Below the pieces are notes generated by a model, which did not search any database, had not been told where the DNA came from, and saw only the letters and a program-made list of their open reading frames with translations. A program made the translations under genes and the position numbers. From Mucilaginibacter myungsuensis (GTDB lineage: Bacteria; Bacteroidota; Bacteroidia; Sphingobacteriales; Sphingobacteriaceae), in contig NZ_JADFFL010000013.1 in the NCBI RefSeq assembly GCF_015222005.1, positions 1-64,000 of the forward strand: a DNA stretch of 64,000 nt. The letters are read 5' to 3'. Positions 34,257 through 42,529 of this stretch are shown one piece after another (positions within the stretch are counted from its first letter, which is position 1; every line of letters starts with the position of its first letter).

Positions 34257-35900
34257 ATGAAATTAAGGTTGATGACTGCGGGCGCGGCTTGTGCGCTTGT
34301 TTTGGGTTTAACTAACGCGCACGCGCAAACAAAAAAGTATGGCGAGGGTGTGGATCAGGCTATGCAGGCCGCCAGTGGCGACGACATGAAAGCCGCTATT
34401 ACTTACCTGGCCGATGATAAATTGCTTGGTCGCGCGCCGGGTTCGCCGGGTTTTCAAATGGCGGCCGACTTTGTGATCGATAAGCTAAAAAGTTACGGTG
34501 TACAACCCGCAGGCGAAAACGGCGGCTGGACACAGGCCGTTCGCTTACGCCGCACCTTTGCAGGTAAAGCAGGTTCGGCATCGCTGATCGTTAACGGGAA
34601 GGCCGACAGCCTTAAATACAATACCGATATTTTTATTTATCCGGATCCTGTCCATAAGGATGTAAGCTCGTCGGGCGAATTAGCTTTCGTTGGCTATGGC
34701 ATCACCGATAAACAAATGGGCCGCGATGATTACGCCGGCATGAACGTTAAAGGCAAGATCGTGGTCATCGTTCGTGGTGCGCCTACAAGCTTCCCGTCAT
34801 CTAATGCGTCGCACAATATGGACTTCAATACTATCCAAAAGAATGCCGCTGCTCACGGCGCTATTGGCGTTATCCTTGCTACCGGCGATTCTACGGCCCG
34901 TGGAACGTTGGCTAACCCGGGCCGTCGCGGTACCTATAGTATTATGGATGACAAAGGCCAACCGGTAGTATCACGTACTTACTTTGGCGGTGTGCAAATG
35001 CTGGCCGCGGTGGGTTATAAAACGCTACGGACGTTGGCTTCGGCAGCGGGCAAGGATGCAAGTCAGTTGCTGCCGTCGTTAAAAGAAGGTAAGATCGTGT
35101 CGTTCCCCACCACATCAAAGATCAGCGCCGCTGCCGATTTCAATTATGTGGACGTGGCCGGTTTTAACATCGTTGGTAAAATAGAAGGATCGGACAAGAA
35201 ATTGAAGAATGAATACGTGGTTCACAGTGCTCACCTGGATCACCTTGGTGTTGGCACCCCGGTTCAGGGCGACTCGATCTATAATGGCGCGCACGACAAC
35301 GCTTCGGGCGTGTCGAGTTTATTGCAGATCGCCAAGGTTTATCATAATCTGAAAGTGAAACCGAAGCGTTCGATCATCATCGTAGCCGTTACCGGCGAGG
35401 AATTGGGCACGCTGGGTTCGGGTTATTTTGCAAGTCACCCTACTATTCCGGTCAAGTCGATGGTGGCTGATGTGAATACGGATATGCCCACTATTATTGC
35501 GCCATTGTTGTCAGTTACCGCTTTGGGTGCCGAGCATTCATCGCTTGCAAAAGTGGTCGACGAAGCATCTGCTTATATGGGCCTGACCGTGGAGGCTGAT
35601 CCCGAACCGGAGCAGAACCGTTTTGTGCGGAGCGATCAGTATAGCTTTGTGGTTCAGGGTATTCCGGCTTTGCACATTAAATATGGCGCGCGTACCCCGG
35701 ATGGCAAAAACAACCTGAACGACCTGGTAAAAGTTTGGCGCGAGAAATATTATCACAAACCACAGGACGATATTAACGGTATGTTCGACTTTGATGCCGG
35801 CCGCAAATATGCCCAGCTTAACTTCCTCATCGGTTACATTATTGCCAACACTACCGAGCGCCCAACATGGAATAAAGGCGATATTTTTGAAAAAAATTAG
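34257..35900 (+). CDS. M28 family aminopeptidase with PA domain
   Basis: 547 residues. A signal peptide ends in TNAHAQ (about 24). The M28 zinc-peptidase core is interrupted by a protease-associated domain (about 140-285; FVGYGITDK, DDYAGMNVKGKIVVIVRGAP). Zinc ligands and catalytic residues are visible: HSAHLDHLGVG, GAHDNASGV, the catalytic Glu of VTGEELGTLGSGYF, and DVNTDMP. It should trim amino acids from peptides in the periplasm or outside the cell. It stands alone. Confidence 0.92.
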   Translation: MKLRLMTAGAACALVLGLTNAHAQTKKYGEGVDQAMQAASGDDMKAAITYLADDKLLGRAPGSPGFQMAADFVIDKLKSYGVQPAGENGGWTQAVRLRRTFAGKAGSASLIVNGKADSLKYNTDIFIYPDPVHKDVSSSGELAFVGYGITDKQMGRDDYAGMNVKGKIVVIVRGAPTSFPSSNASHNMDFNTIQKNAAAHGAIGVILATGDSTARGTLANPGRRGTYSIMDDKGQPVVSRTYFGGVQMLAAVGYKTLRTLASAAGKDASQLLPSLKEGKIVSFPTTSKISAAADFNYVDVAGFNIVGKIEGSDKKLKNEYVVHSAHLDHLGVGTPVQGDSIYNGAHDNASGVSSLLQIAKVYHNLKVKPKRSIIIVAVTGEELGTLGSGYFASHPTIPVKSMVADVNTDMPTIIAPLLSVTALGAEHSSLAKVVDEASAYMGLTVEADPEPEQNRFVRSDQYSFVVQGIPALHIKYGARTPDGKNNLNDLVKVWREKYYHKPQDDINGMFDFDAGRKYAQLNFLIGYIIANTTERPTWNKGDIFEKN

Positions 35901-35923
35901 GTCTACGTGCAAAAAACAGCATA

Positions 35924-35956
35924 TATTGGTGGTACCAATTTATAGTACCACCAATA
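35924..35956 (+). promoter_or_regulatory. 12-base perfect inverted repeat, likely regulator operator
   Basis: TATTGGTGGTAC (35924-35935), nine bases, GTACCACCAATA (35945-35956), ending eight bases before the start of the Nudix-type regulator gene. The position and symmetry point to autoregulation; as RNA it could also form a hairpin across the start site. Confidence 0.7.
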
Positions 35957-35964
35957 AAACCTAA

Positions 35965-36669
35965 ATGTACCCGGAGCAGGAGCGATTTTTATTAGCGACA
36001 GATTGTATAATTTTTGGTTTCGACGGCAGCACCATTAAACTGCTATTGATACAACGCGGCATGGAACCCATGAAGAACCATTGGAGTTTAATGGGCGGCT
36101 TTGTGAAACGCACCGAAACCACCGATGATGCCGCCAACCGCATCCTGCAACAATTGACCGGTCTGCAGAATGTTTACCTTGAGCAGTTGCACGTTTTCGG
36201 CAAGCCTGATCGTGACCCTGTAGAGCGGACACTATCAGTCGCCTATTTCGCACTTATCGATATTAATAAATACGCCAAGCAGATCACTACCGATCACAAC
36301 GCCGAATGGTTCGGCCTGAACGAATTACCCGAGCTGATCTTTGACCATACCGAAATGGTGAAGATGGCTAAAAAGCAATTGCGCTATAAAGCGGCCCTTC
36401 ACCCTATTCTGTTTCAGTTATTGCCTGAGAAATTTACCATTCCGCAATTGCAGGTATTATATCAGGGTATCTATCAATCTAAGTTAGATGACAGGAATTT
36501 TAGCCGTAAGGTATTATCAACCAACCTGCTGATCAAATTGCCTGAGAAAGAAAAATTATCATCAAAAAAAGGGGCATTCTACTATAAGCTTAACCAAAGC
36601 AACTACCTGGAAAACTTTGAGGCATTCCTGAATTTTATCCCTAATCCGGACAGGTTCTTCAAAGACTGA
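35965..36669 (+). CDS. Nudix-domain transcriptional regulator (NrtR/AraR-like)
   Basis: 234 residues: an N-terminal Nudix fold (about 8-150) and a C-terminal winged helix (about 155-225; FTIPQLQVLYQGIYQSKLDDRNFSRKV). The Nudix box keeps G45 and E51 but reads R59-I-L-Q-Q-L instead of R-E-U-x-E-E, so the catalytic glutamates are gone and the domain should bind rather than hydrolyse its ligand. This is the build of NrtR (NAD metabolism) and of Bacteroidetes AraR (arabinose). The ligand here is unknown. A perfect inverted repeat directly upstream is its probable operator. Confidence 0.85.
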   Translation: MYPEQERFLLATDCIIFGFDGSTIKLLLIQRGMEPMKNHWSLMGGFVKRTETTDDAANRILQQLTGLQNVYLEQLHVFGKPDRDPVERTLSVAYFALIDINKYAKQITTDHNAEWFGLNELPELIFDHTEMVKMAKKQLRYKAALHPILFQLLPEKFTIPQLQVLYQGIYQSKLDDRNFSRKVLSTNLLIKLPEKEKLSSKKGAFYYKLNQSNYLENFEAFLNFIPNPDRFFKD

Positions 36670-36722
36670 CCGGCACCAAATAAAGCAACCGTTGCAAAGC
36701 CCGCTGTTTCATTATAAAAAAC

Positions 36723-36730
36723 TATTTTTG
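36723..36730 (+). promoter_or_regulatory. -7 element of the coaBC-porD operon
   Basis: TATTTTTG, a perfect TAnnTTTG, ends eight bases before the coaBC ATG at 36739. Confidence 0.5.
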
Positions 36731-36738
36731 CTTTAGAT

Positions 36739-37938
36739 ATGCTTGAAGGTAAAAAGATAGTTTTAGGGGTGAGCGGCAGCATAGCGGCCTATAAATCGGC
36801 TTTGCTGGTGCGTTTATTAGTTAAGGCTGGTGCCGAAGTGCAGGTTGTTATGACCGACGACGCGACCGCTTTCATTACCCCGTTGACACTTTCTACCCTA
36901 TCTAAAAGACCGGTATTTGTGGAGTACTACAAACCCGAGACGGGCGAATGGAATAACCACGTTGACCTTGCCCTGTGGGCCGATATGATGATCATCGCTC
37001 CAGCCAGTGCCAATACCATTGCCAAAATGGCTAATGGACTGTGCGACAACCTGCTGATGGCGGTTTACCTATCAGCCAAGTGCCCGGTATATTTTGCGCC
37101 GGCTATGGACCTGGATATGTGGAAGCACCACGCCACACAAGAGAACGTTATTCGCCTGAAACAATTCGGTATCGGCATAATCCAACCCGGCACAGGCGAG
37201 TTGGCCAGCGGCTTGCACGGCGAAGGCCGTATGGCCGAGCCGGAAGAGATAGCCGAATTTATATCGACCGAAATAAAAAAAAAACTCCCGCTAAAGGGTG
37301 AAAAGATATTAGTGACCGCCGGGCCTACTTACGAGGCTATTGATCCGGTGCGTTTCATCGGCAATCATTCGTCGGGGAAAATGGGGTTCGCAATCGCGGA
37401 TCGGTTTGCGGAACTGGGGGCAAATGTCACCTTGATATCGGGACCATCGGCTCAGAAAAGTAAATTTAAGATTGAACGGATCGATGTGACCTCGGCAGCT
37501 GAGATGCTTGAAGCTTGTCAGCTGCATTTTGCTGATGCCAAAGCTTGCGTGATGAGCGCTGCCGTGGCAGATTATACCCCCGAGATAGTCGCCGACAAAA
37601 AAATAAAAAAGCAGGAAGACCGTTTTAATATCGACCTAAAAAAAACGGTGGATATTTTGAAGACCTTAGGTTCGGTAAAACACGACGGCCAGATATTGGT
37701 TGGCTTTGCTTTGGAGACCCACAACGAGGAGCAAAACGCCATTGGCAAACTGCAAAGCAAGAACCTCGACCTGATCATCCTGAACTCGTTGAACGATGCC
37801 GGCGCGGGTTTCCAGACGGATACTAATAAGATCACTATGATCGACCGGGAATTAATGAGCACCGTTTTTGAATTAAAGAACAAAGACGAGGTGGCGATAG
37901 ATATTTGCAAAAAGGTTATTGAATTGATGAACGCATGA
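36739..37938 (+). CDS. coaBC: Phosphopantothenate-cysteine ligase / phosphopantothenoylcysteine decarboxylase
   Basis: Bifunctional coenzyme A synthesis enzyme. The N-terminal flavoprotein decarboxylase half (about 1-185) has GVSGSIAAYKSALLVRLL, NHVDLALWADMMIIAPASANTIAKMANG with the active-site His, and FAPAMDLDMW. The C-terminal ligase half (about 186-399) has VTAGPTYEAIDPVRFIGNHSSGKMG and SAAVADYTP. 399 residues is normal. Its stop overlaps the next gene by four bases (ATGA), so porD is translationally coupled. Confidence 0.95.
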   Translation: MLEGKKIVLGVSGSIAAYKSALLVRLLVKAGAEVQVVMTDDATAFITPLTLSTLSKRPVFVEYYKPETGEWNNHVDLALWADMMIIAPASANTIAKMANGLCDNLLMAVYLSAKCPVYFAPAMDLDMWKHHATQENVIRLKQFGIGIIQPGTGELASGLHGEGRMAEPEEIAEFISTEIKKKLPLKGEKILVTAGPTYEAIDPVRFIGNHSSGKMGFAIADRFAELGANVTLISGPSAQKSKFKIERIDVTSAAEMLEACQLHFADAKACVMSAAVADYTPEIVADKKIKKQEDRFNIDLKKTVDILKTLGSVKHDGQILVGFALETHNEEQNAIGKLQSKNLDLIILNSLNDAGAGFQTDTNKITMIDRELMSTVFELKNKDEVAIDICKKVIELMNA

Positions 37939-38828
37939 AAAAACTGTCGCTTTACCTGATCCTATTTTGCTGCTCGGTAGCCGTCCGTGCGCAGGACCTG
38001 AACGCCCGCGTACAGATACTCACGCCCAAAATACAGACCACCAATAAACGCATATTCCAAACTTTGGAGACCGCTATGCGCGAGTTCCTGAACGGGCGTA
38101 AATGGGCGCAAGACCCGATCAAACTCGAAGAGCGTATCACGTGCAACTTTATCCTGAACGTTACGGCCTGGGATGGTAATAGCAACTTCAGCGGCGAGTT
38201 GCAGGTGCAATCGCAACGGCCTATCTACAATTCGTCGTACACCACTACCCTACTCAGTACCAACGATAAGGATTTTGATTTTACTTATACCGAAGGGCAG
38301 ACCATTGATTATACCGACCAAAATTTCCAGAACAACCTGAGCGCGGTGATGGCTTATTATGCTTACATCATCGTCGGGCTGGATTACGATTCGTTCTCTA
38401 AATTCGGTGGTAGCCCCTACTTTACGCAAGCGCTGAATATTGTTACCAACGCGCAGTCGGCCTCGTTTAAAGGCTGGAAAGCTTTCGATAGCAATACCAA
38501 CCGTTATTGGTTGGCCGAGAACCTGAACAACAAGATCTACACCAATTTACGCGCCTTTATTTACGACTATCACCGCACGGGCTTGGATGCCATGGCCGAA
38601 AATTCGGCACAAGGCCGGAAGGTGATATCGGGCATATTACCGTCGCTGGTGGGGTTGGACAGGCAACGCATCGGGGCGATGTGGCCTACCCTATTTTTCT
38701 CGGCTAAGAGTGATGAGCTGGTCAACATTTTTAACTTTGCCGAGGTGGCAGATAAAGGCCAGGCGTTAAACATCCTTACCATTGCCGATCCGGCCAATGG
38801 GTTGAAATATCAAAAGTTAAGTTATTGA
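37935..38828 (+). CDS. porD: PorD-like protein (DUF4835), type IX secretion-associated
   Basis: 297 residues with a signal peptide ending in VRAQ (about 19). Motifs of the DUF4835 family: LNARVQI, ERITCNFILNVT, FSGELQVQSQRPIY, the FxYTEGQTIDYTD region, LSAVMAYYAYIIVGLDYDSFS, and the closing FFSAKSDELVNIF. PorD is a conserved Bacteroidota envelope protein tied genetically to type IX secretion; its exact role is not established. It overlaps coaBC by four bases, a pairing also seen in other Bacteroidota (from memory). Its TGA stop abuts the convergent gene's stop. Confidence 0.82.
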   Translation: MKKLSLYLILFCCSVAVRAQDLNARVQILTPKIQTTNKRIFQTLETAMREFLNGRKWAQDPIKLEERITCNFILNVTAWDGNSNFSGELQVQSQRPIYNSSYTTTLLSTNDKDFDFTYTEGQTIDYTDQNFQNNLSAVMAYYAYIIVGLDYDSFSKFGGSPYFTQALNIVTNAQSASFKGWKAFDSNTNRYWLAENLNNKIYTNLRAFIYDYHRTGLDAMAENSAQGRKVISGILPSLVGLDRQRIGAMWPTLFFSAKSDELVNIFNFAEVADKGQALNILTIADPANGLKYQKLSY

Positions 38829-39614
38829 TCAGATCTTTTTGGCTGCCTCCCTGTATAATGCGGTCATCATATCGCGGCGGTCGTATCCCATGCTTACTAA
38901 CACGCCCTGCTTATTGATCACAAAATGAGCAGGATAACCGGTAATGTGCAGATCATCCTGTAAATAAGATGTGGTGACAGGCACTACGGCGTACTTAAAA
39001 TCTTTGGTCTTCATAAACTTTTTAAGCGCGGCGCGGCTGTCAAAGGCCATACTTACAAATACAATGTCCTTACGGTCTTTAAACTCTTCGGTCAGTTTGT
39101 TTAGCTCGGGCATTTCGGCTACGCAGGGTACGCAAGAGATGAACCAGGCTTTCAGCACCAATATTTTGCCCTTGGTGTTTTGCTGGGTATATGTTTTCCC
39201 GGCCAGATCCACATATTTAAATGCCGGGAACTTTTTATTCATCAGCTGATCCTTGCCATAACAGGTACGCCCGATCTGCTTCACCATCGACTTTACATCC
39301 TCACCTGCCTTACCCCGCATGTCGTACAACTGGTACTCGTTCAGGGCCTTATTGGTCGATACCTTTAACGGCAGGTAATTGCCTGTAGATACCGCCTTTA
39401 ATAACGCACTTTTAGTGATGGGCTTGCCTTTTACATCGTAGGCCAACACGTCCCCATCAAACCGTAGGCTGCTTTGATAATATCGCAACACGGCATTTAC
39501 ATCCTTAATGATATCTTTTGGCGGTGAGATCACCTTTAAGGTGGTTTGAGCTAAGGCCGGCGATACTAAGATCGTGTTAGCTATCAGAAGCAATAAAATG
39601 GCAAAACGTTTCAT
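38829..39614 (-). CDS. TlpA-like thioredoxin-fold protein
   Basis: 261 residues. The ATG at 39614 is chosen because the signal peptide (ending SPALAQ) starts there; a 17-codon upstream extension would overlap the promoter region. The C-terminal thioredoxin domain (about 120-260) carries the redox motif WFISCVPCVAEMP, then FVSMAFDSRAALKKF and the cis-Pro ITGYPAHFVINKQG. It acts as a periplasmic disulfide reductant. The N-terminal 100 residues (DVNAVLRYYQSSLRFDGD) are of unknown function. A TetR-type palindrome lies 39 bases upstream. Confidence 0.88.
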   Translation of the reverse strand: MKRFAILLLLIANTILVSPALAQTTLKVISPPKDIIKDVNAVLRYYQSSLRFDGDVLAYDVKGKPITKSALLKAVSTGNYLPLKVSTNKALNEYQLYDMRGKAGEDVKSMVKQIGRTCYGKDQLMNKKFPAFKYVDLAGKTYTQQNTKGKILVLKAWFISCVPCVAEMPELNKLTEEFKDRKDIVFVSMAFDSRAALKKFMKTKDFKYAVVPVTTSYLQDDLHITGYPAHFVINKQGVLVSMGYDRRDMMTALYREAAKKI

Positions 39615-39652
39615 AATGGTTGGTCGAGAAACAAATATGATCAAATACCGCC

Positions 39653-39676
39653 AATAAACTAACATGTTAGTTTATT
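39653..39676. promoter_or_regulatory. 24-base perfect palindrome, TetR-type operator
   Basis: The palindrome has the core AACTAACATGTTAGTT and flanking AATA/TATT, 24 bases in all. This is the style of TetR-family operators. It lies 39 bases upstream of the TlpA-like start and 143 bases upstream of blaI. No TetR gene is in the window. Confidence 0.7.
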
Positions 39677-39774
39677 TTATTATCTCAAATTATCTGCAAA
39701 AACCCTGTAACACAATGCCTGTTCAAGGCATCTATTATAAAAAAGTAAAAAATAATTTGGATATACGAAAATCA

Positions 39775-39792
39775 TCGTACATATTTGTACGA
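39775..39792 (+). promoter_or_regulatory. BlaI-type operator over the blaI promoter
   Basis: TCGTACATATTTGTACGA has perfect 7-base arms TCGTACA/TGTACGA, holding the TACA/TGTA half-sites typical of BlaI/MecI operators. It overlaps CATATTTG, a near-match to the -7 element, and lies 27 bases before the blaI ATG. A second, smaller pair TACGA/TCGTA (39788-39803) overlaps it. Confidence 0.7.
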
Positions 39793-39818
39793 CAAACTTC
39801 GTAGAACTGAGAAACGTG

Positions 39819-40187
39819 ATGAATATTAAAGCGACCGATAGTGAACTGGAAATTTTAAGTGTGCTTTGGAAAAGGGGCGCGTGTACAGTTAGGGATGTGC
39901 ACGAGGAGCTGGCAAAAACTAAAGATGCCGGCTACACCACTACGCTAAAGCTAATGCAGATCATGAACGACAAAGGCCTTGTTGAGCGTGACGCAACTTC
40001 AAAGACCCACGTTTACAAGGCACTGGCCAGCCAGGAACAGGCCCAGCAGTCGGCACTTGATAAGATCATATCGACAGTTTTTGAAGGCTCTACCGCTGGT
40101 CTGGTGATACAGGCATTAGGTCAGCACCGGGCATCAAGCGACGAGATAGATGCTATTAAGAAGTATCTGCAGCAGTTTGAGGAATAG
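39819..40187 (+). CDS. BlaI/MecI/CopY family repressor
   Basis: 122 residues from ATG 39819 (a GTG one codon earlier is also possible). A winged helix covers about 1-80: ATDSELEILSVLWKRGACTVRDVHEEL, TTTLKLMQIMNDKGLVERD. A C-terminal helical dimerisation tail follows. The cleavable linker region ends in helix-rich ASQEQAQQSALDKIIS. It should repress itself and the M56 peptidase gene downstream until the sensor triggers its cleavage. Confidence 0.9.
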   Translation: MNIKATDSELEILSVLWKRGACTVRDVHEELAKTKDAGYTTTLKLMQIMNDKGLVERDATSKTHVYKALASQEQAQQSALDKIISTVFEGSTAGLVIQALGQHRASSDEIDAIKKYLQQFEE

Positions 40188-40228
40188 TGATCGGTGATCA
40201 GTTAACCGGTGAGCGGTTGATCAGTTAG
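40188..40228 (+). repeat. GGTGATC/AGTTAAC word array after blaI
   Basis: GGTGATC, AGTTAAC, CGGTGAGC, GGTTGATC and AGTTAG follow the stop codon closely with a period of 7 to 8, sharing words with the arrays after lpdA and around 47516-47602. Confidence 0.5.
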
Positions 40229-40305
40229 ATTTTAAGTATAGTAAGTTAGGTTGGAAAGTGGCGAGGGCGTATTTAGTTTGATAGGGCAATATAAATAATA
40301 TAGCA

Positions 40306-42372
40306 ATGCAAGATCTGTTATACAACATCAGTCAGGTTTTAGGGATAACCATCATCCACAGTTTGTGGCAGGGGTTAATCGTCTTTATCGCATTACGTTT
40401 GTTTATGCTGGCTTTTCCGGCGGCATCAGCGGCCACTAAGTATAAGGTTAGCTACGGCGCGCTGACCGCTACGTTAATATGGTTTGTTATCACCTTGTTT
40501 AAAGAGTGCGGCAAGTACGAGTGGCTATCTACCACCAAATTGCAGGTATCGCCATTGGACCTACCCGTTATAATGGCCCAGGTTAAGGCCCCGGCTAACC
40601 GCCTTTACTTTACCATATCTGCTTACATGCCCTATCTAACTGCTGTTTATGTTGTGGGACTGGTATTCAACTCCCTAAAGTTGGGGCTGGCCTGGAACAG
40701 CATTTACCGCATCCGTCAAAACATCAGCGACTCCGGTTACGAGCACATTGTTAACTACCTGGCCAAGCAACTCAACATCAGTAAAAAGGTTAAAGTTGTT
40801 TTTAGCGAGTGGGTTGATGTGCCTTGTGTTACCGGCTTTATTAAACCGATGATCTTGTTGCCTGTGTCGATCACCTGTAAACTATCGACCGACGAGATCG
40901 AGGCTATCCTGCTCCACGAGTTGGCCCACGTTAAACGCAACGATTACTTGTTGAATTTTATTCAGCAAGTGATGGGTATCCTGCTGTTCTTTAACCCTTT
41001 TGCTTCCCTAATAGGCAAACGGATAAACGAGGAGCGCGAACACTGTGCCGACGATGTGGTGATCAGCAGCACCGGCTCCCCTTTGAGCTATGCCCAGGCT
41101 TTGCTGAAGTTAGAGGAATCTAACCAGCAGCAACAATGGCAACTGGCCCTTGCCGCGTCTACCAAAAAATACAAGTTGTTAAACCGTATTGAACGCATCA
41201 TGAAAACCAAAACACAAACCGTAAATATACGCCCTGTACTCATAACCGTACTGGCGCTCACCACCGCTATCACCAGCATTGCCTGGCTGAACCCCGAGAT
41301 CAAAAATGGTAAAGTGGTCATTAAAAATGCCCCGGCCATTAAAAAAGTAGTAAGGGTACTTACCGCACCCGAACCTGCTTTAGATACCGTACAGTCGGTA
41401 CAAAAACGTAAAAAGAGCATCAACATTAGCTACCAGGACGGCAACTACAAGCAGTCTGATTTCCGCGACACCATCATCAATAACAAAAAATACAAGATCG
41501 TTATCGAGGACGAGAACGGTAACAAAAGGGAATACAATTCGGTGAGCGAACTGCCCGAGAAAGACCGTAAGGAATTTATAGGCAAGCCTGCCAATCTGAT
41601 GTTCAAGATGGATTCTATCTCATCTATGAAGCTGGACAACTATTTCCCAAGCGAAGTTTGGGAAAAGCAAGCTGCCTTGTCTAAAAAAATGGGTGAAGAA
41701 ATGGCTGCCAAGATGAACACGCCTGAATTTAGGAAGCTGCAAAAAGAATTGGCGACCAAGTCTTTAGCCATGGCTAAACAATTCAGTTCGCCTGCATTTC
41801 AAAAACAACAGAAGGCACTGGTAGAGCAGTCGCTTAAAATGGCCAAAGAGTTCAGCAGCCCTGAGTTCCTTGCTAAAATAACCGATCTGCAAAAGCACCA
41901 TGACAGCCCCGAATTTAAAGCAAAAGTTGAGGAGATGGCCAAGTATTACGAAGGCGACGAATTTAAAGCCAAGGTTAAAGAAATGACCAAGTATTACGAA
42001 AGCCCGGCTTTTAAAAAGAGCATCAAGGATATCGAAAAATACTACGATAGCCCCGAATTCAAGAAAAAGATGGAGGCCTTTGGTAAACAGTTCGATAGTC
42101 CCGAATTCCAAAAGAAGATGGAAGAATTTGGCAAAAAAATGGGCAAGCAGTTCGAGGATATGGATATCAAATTCAATTATGATAACCAAACCGATACCGT
42201 TATACGCCAAAAGGTTGATCGCGATAGCAAAGGCTACCTAAAACGTACCCGTAGTGTAGACACTGTGCAACGCAATAATATCAACAGAAATGTGAAAGGC
42301 TACGTTAAACACGAGATAGATGCCGCCCGCTCAAGAGCGGAGGTAGATACCGTGATCAGGAAGAAGCCATAA
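40306..42372 (+). CDS. M56 (BlaR1-type) membrane metallopeptidase with C-terminal 16-residue repeats
   Basis: 688 residues. The N-terminal part has four membrane segments with the zinc site H204-E205-L-A-H208 (LLHELAHVKRND) and the second-helix motif INEEREHCADD, as in BlaR1/MecR1. It probably senses an envelope signal and cleaves the BlaI-type repressor encoded upstream. There is no penicillin-binding domain. After a membrane segment near 305-330 comes a long periplasmic region, with eight repeats at about 465-610. The last six have a strict 16-residue period (SPEFKAKVEEMAKYYE type); the first two are 23 long. Confidence 0.88.
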   Translation: MQDLLYNISQVLGITIIHSLWQGLIVFIALRLFMLAFPAASAATKYKVSYGALTATLIWFVITLFKECGKYEWLSTTKLQVSPLDLPVIMAQVKAPANRLYFTISAYMPYLTAVYVVGLVFNSLKLGLAWNSIYRIRQNISDSGYEHIVNYLAKQLNISKKVKVVFSEWVDVPCVTGFIKPMILLPVSITCKLSTDEIEAILLHELAHVKRNDYLLNFIQQVMGILLFFNPFASLIGKRINEEREHCADDVVISSTGSPLSYAQALLKLEESNQQQQWQLALAASTKKYKLLNRIERIMKTKTQTVNIRPVLITVLALTTAITSIAWLNPEIKNGKVVIKNAPAIKKVVRVLTAPEPALDTVQSVQKRKKSINISYQDGNYKQSDFRDTIINNKKYKIVIEDENGNKREYNSVSELPEKDRKEFIGKPANLMFKMDSISSMKLDNYFPSEVWEKQAALSKKMGEEMAAKMNTPEFRKLQKELATKSLAMAKQFSSPAFQKQQKALVEQSLKMAKEFSSPEFLAKITDLQKHHDSPEFKAKVEEMAKYYEGDEFKAKVKEMTKYYESPAFKKSIKDIEKYYDSPEFKKKMEAFGKQFDSPEFQKKMEEFGKKMGKQFEDMDIKFNYDNQTDTVIRQKVDRDSKGYLKRTRSVDTVQRNNINRNVKGYVKHEIDAARSRAEVDTVIRKKP

Positions 42373-42394
42373 CTGATCTTTAGATACCGTATTT

Positions 42395-42430
42395 AAAGCC
42401 CGGCAATGATCATTGCCGGGCTTTGTTGTT
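42395..42430 (+). terminator. Palindromic terminator after the M56 gene
   Basis: AAAGCCCGGCAATGA and its exact complement form a 30-base perfect palindrome (42395-42424), followed by TTT-rich sequence. Confidence 0.9.
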
Positions 42431-42529
42431 TATTGGCAAAGCATTGCTAACAATTTTATCACATCCCCTCTCCTATCCCATTCCATTATTTGTAATTTAG
42501 TCGCTGAAAAACAAACAAGGGATAATTTT

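Noticed and set aside
39706..39738. CCTGTAACACA followed by CATC as a third ECF promoter
   Set aside because: It shares only TGTAAC with the two good sites and lacks CGTA at the right spacing.
42413..42529. Longer start for recN
   Set aside because: The extension lies in the preceding palindromic terminator and has no family resemblance.
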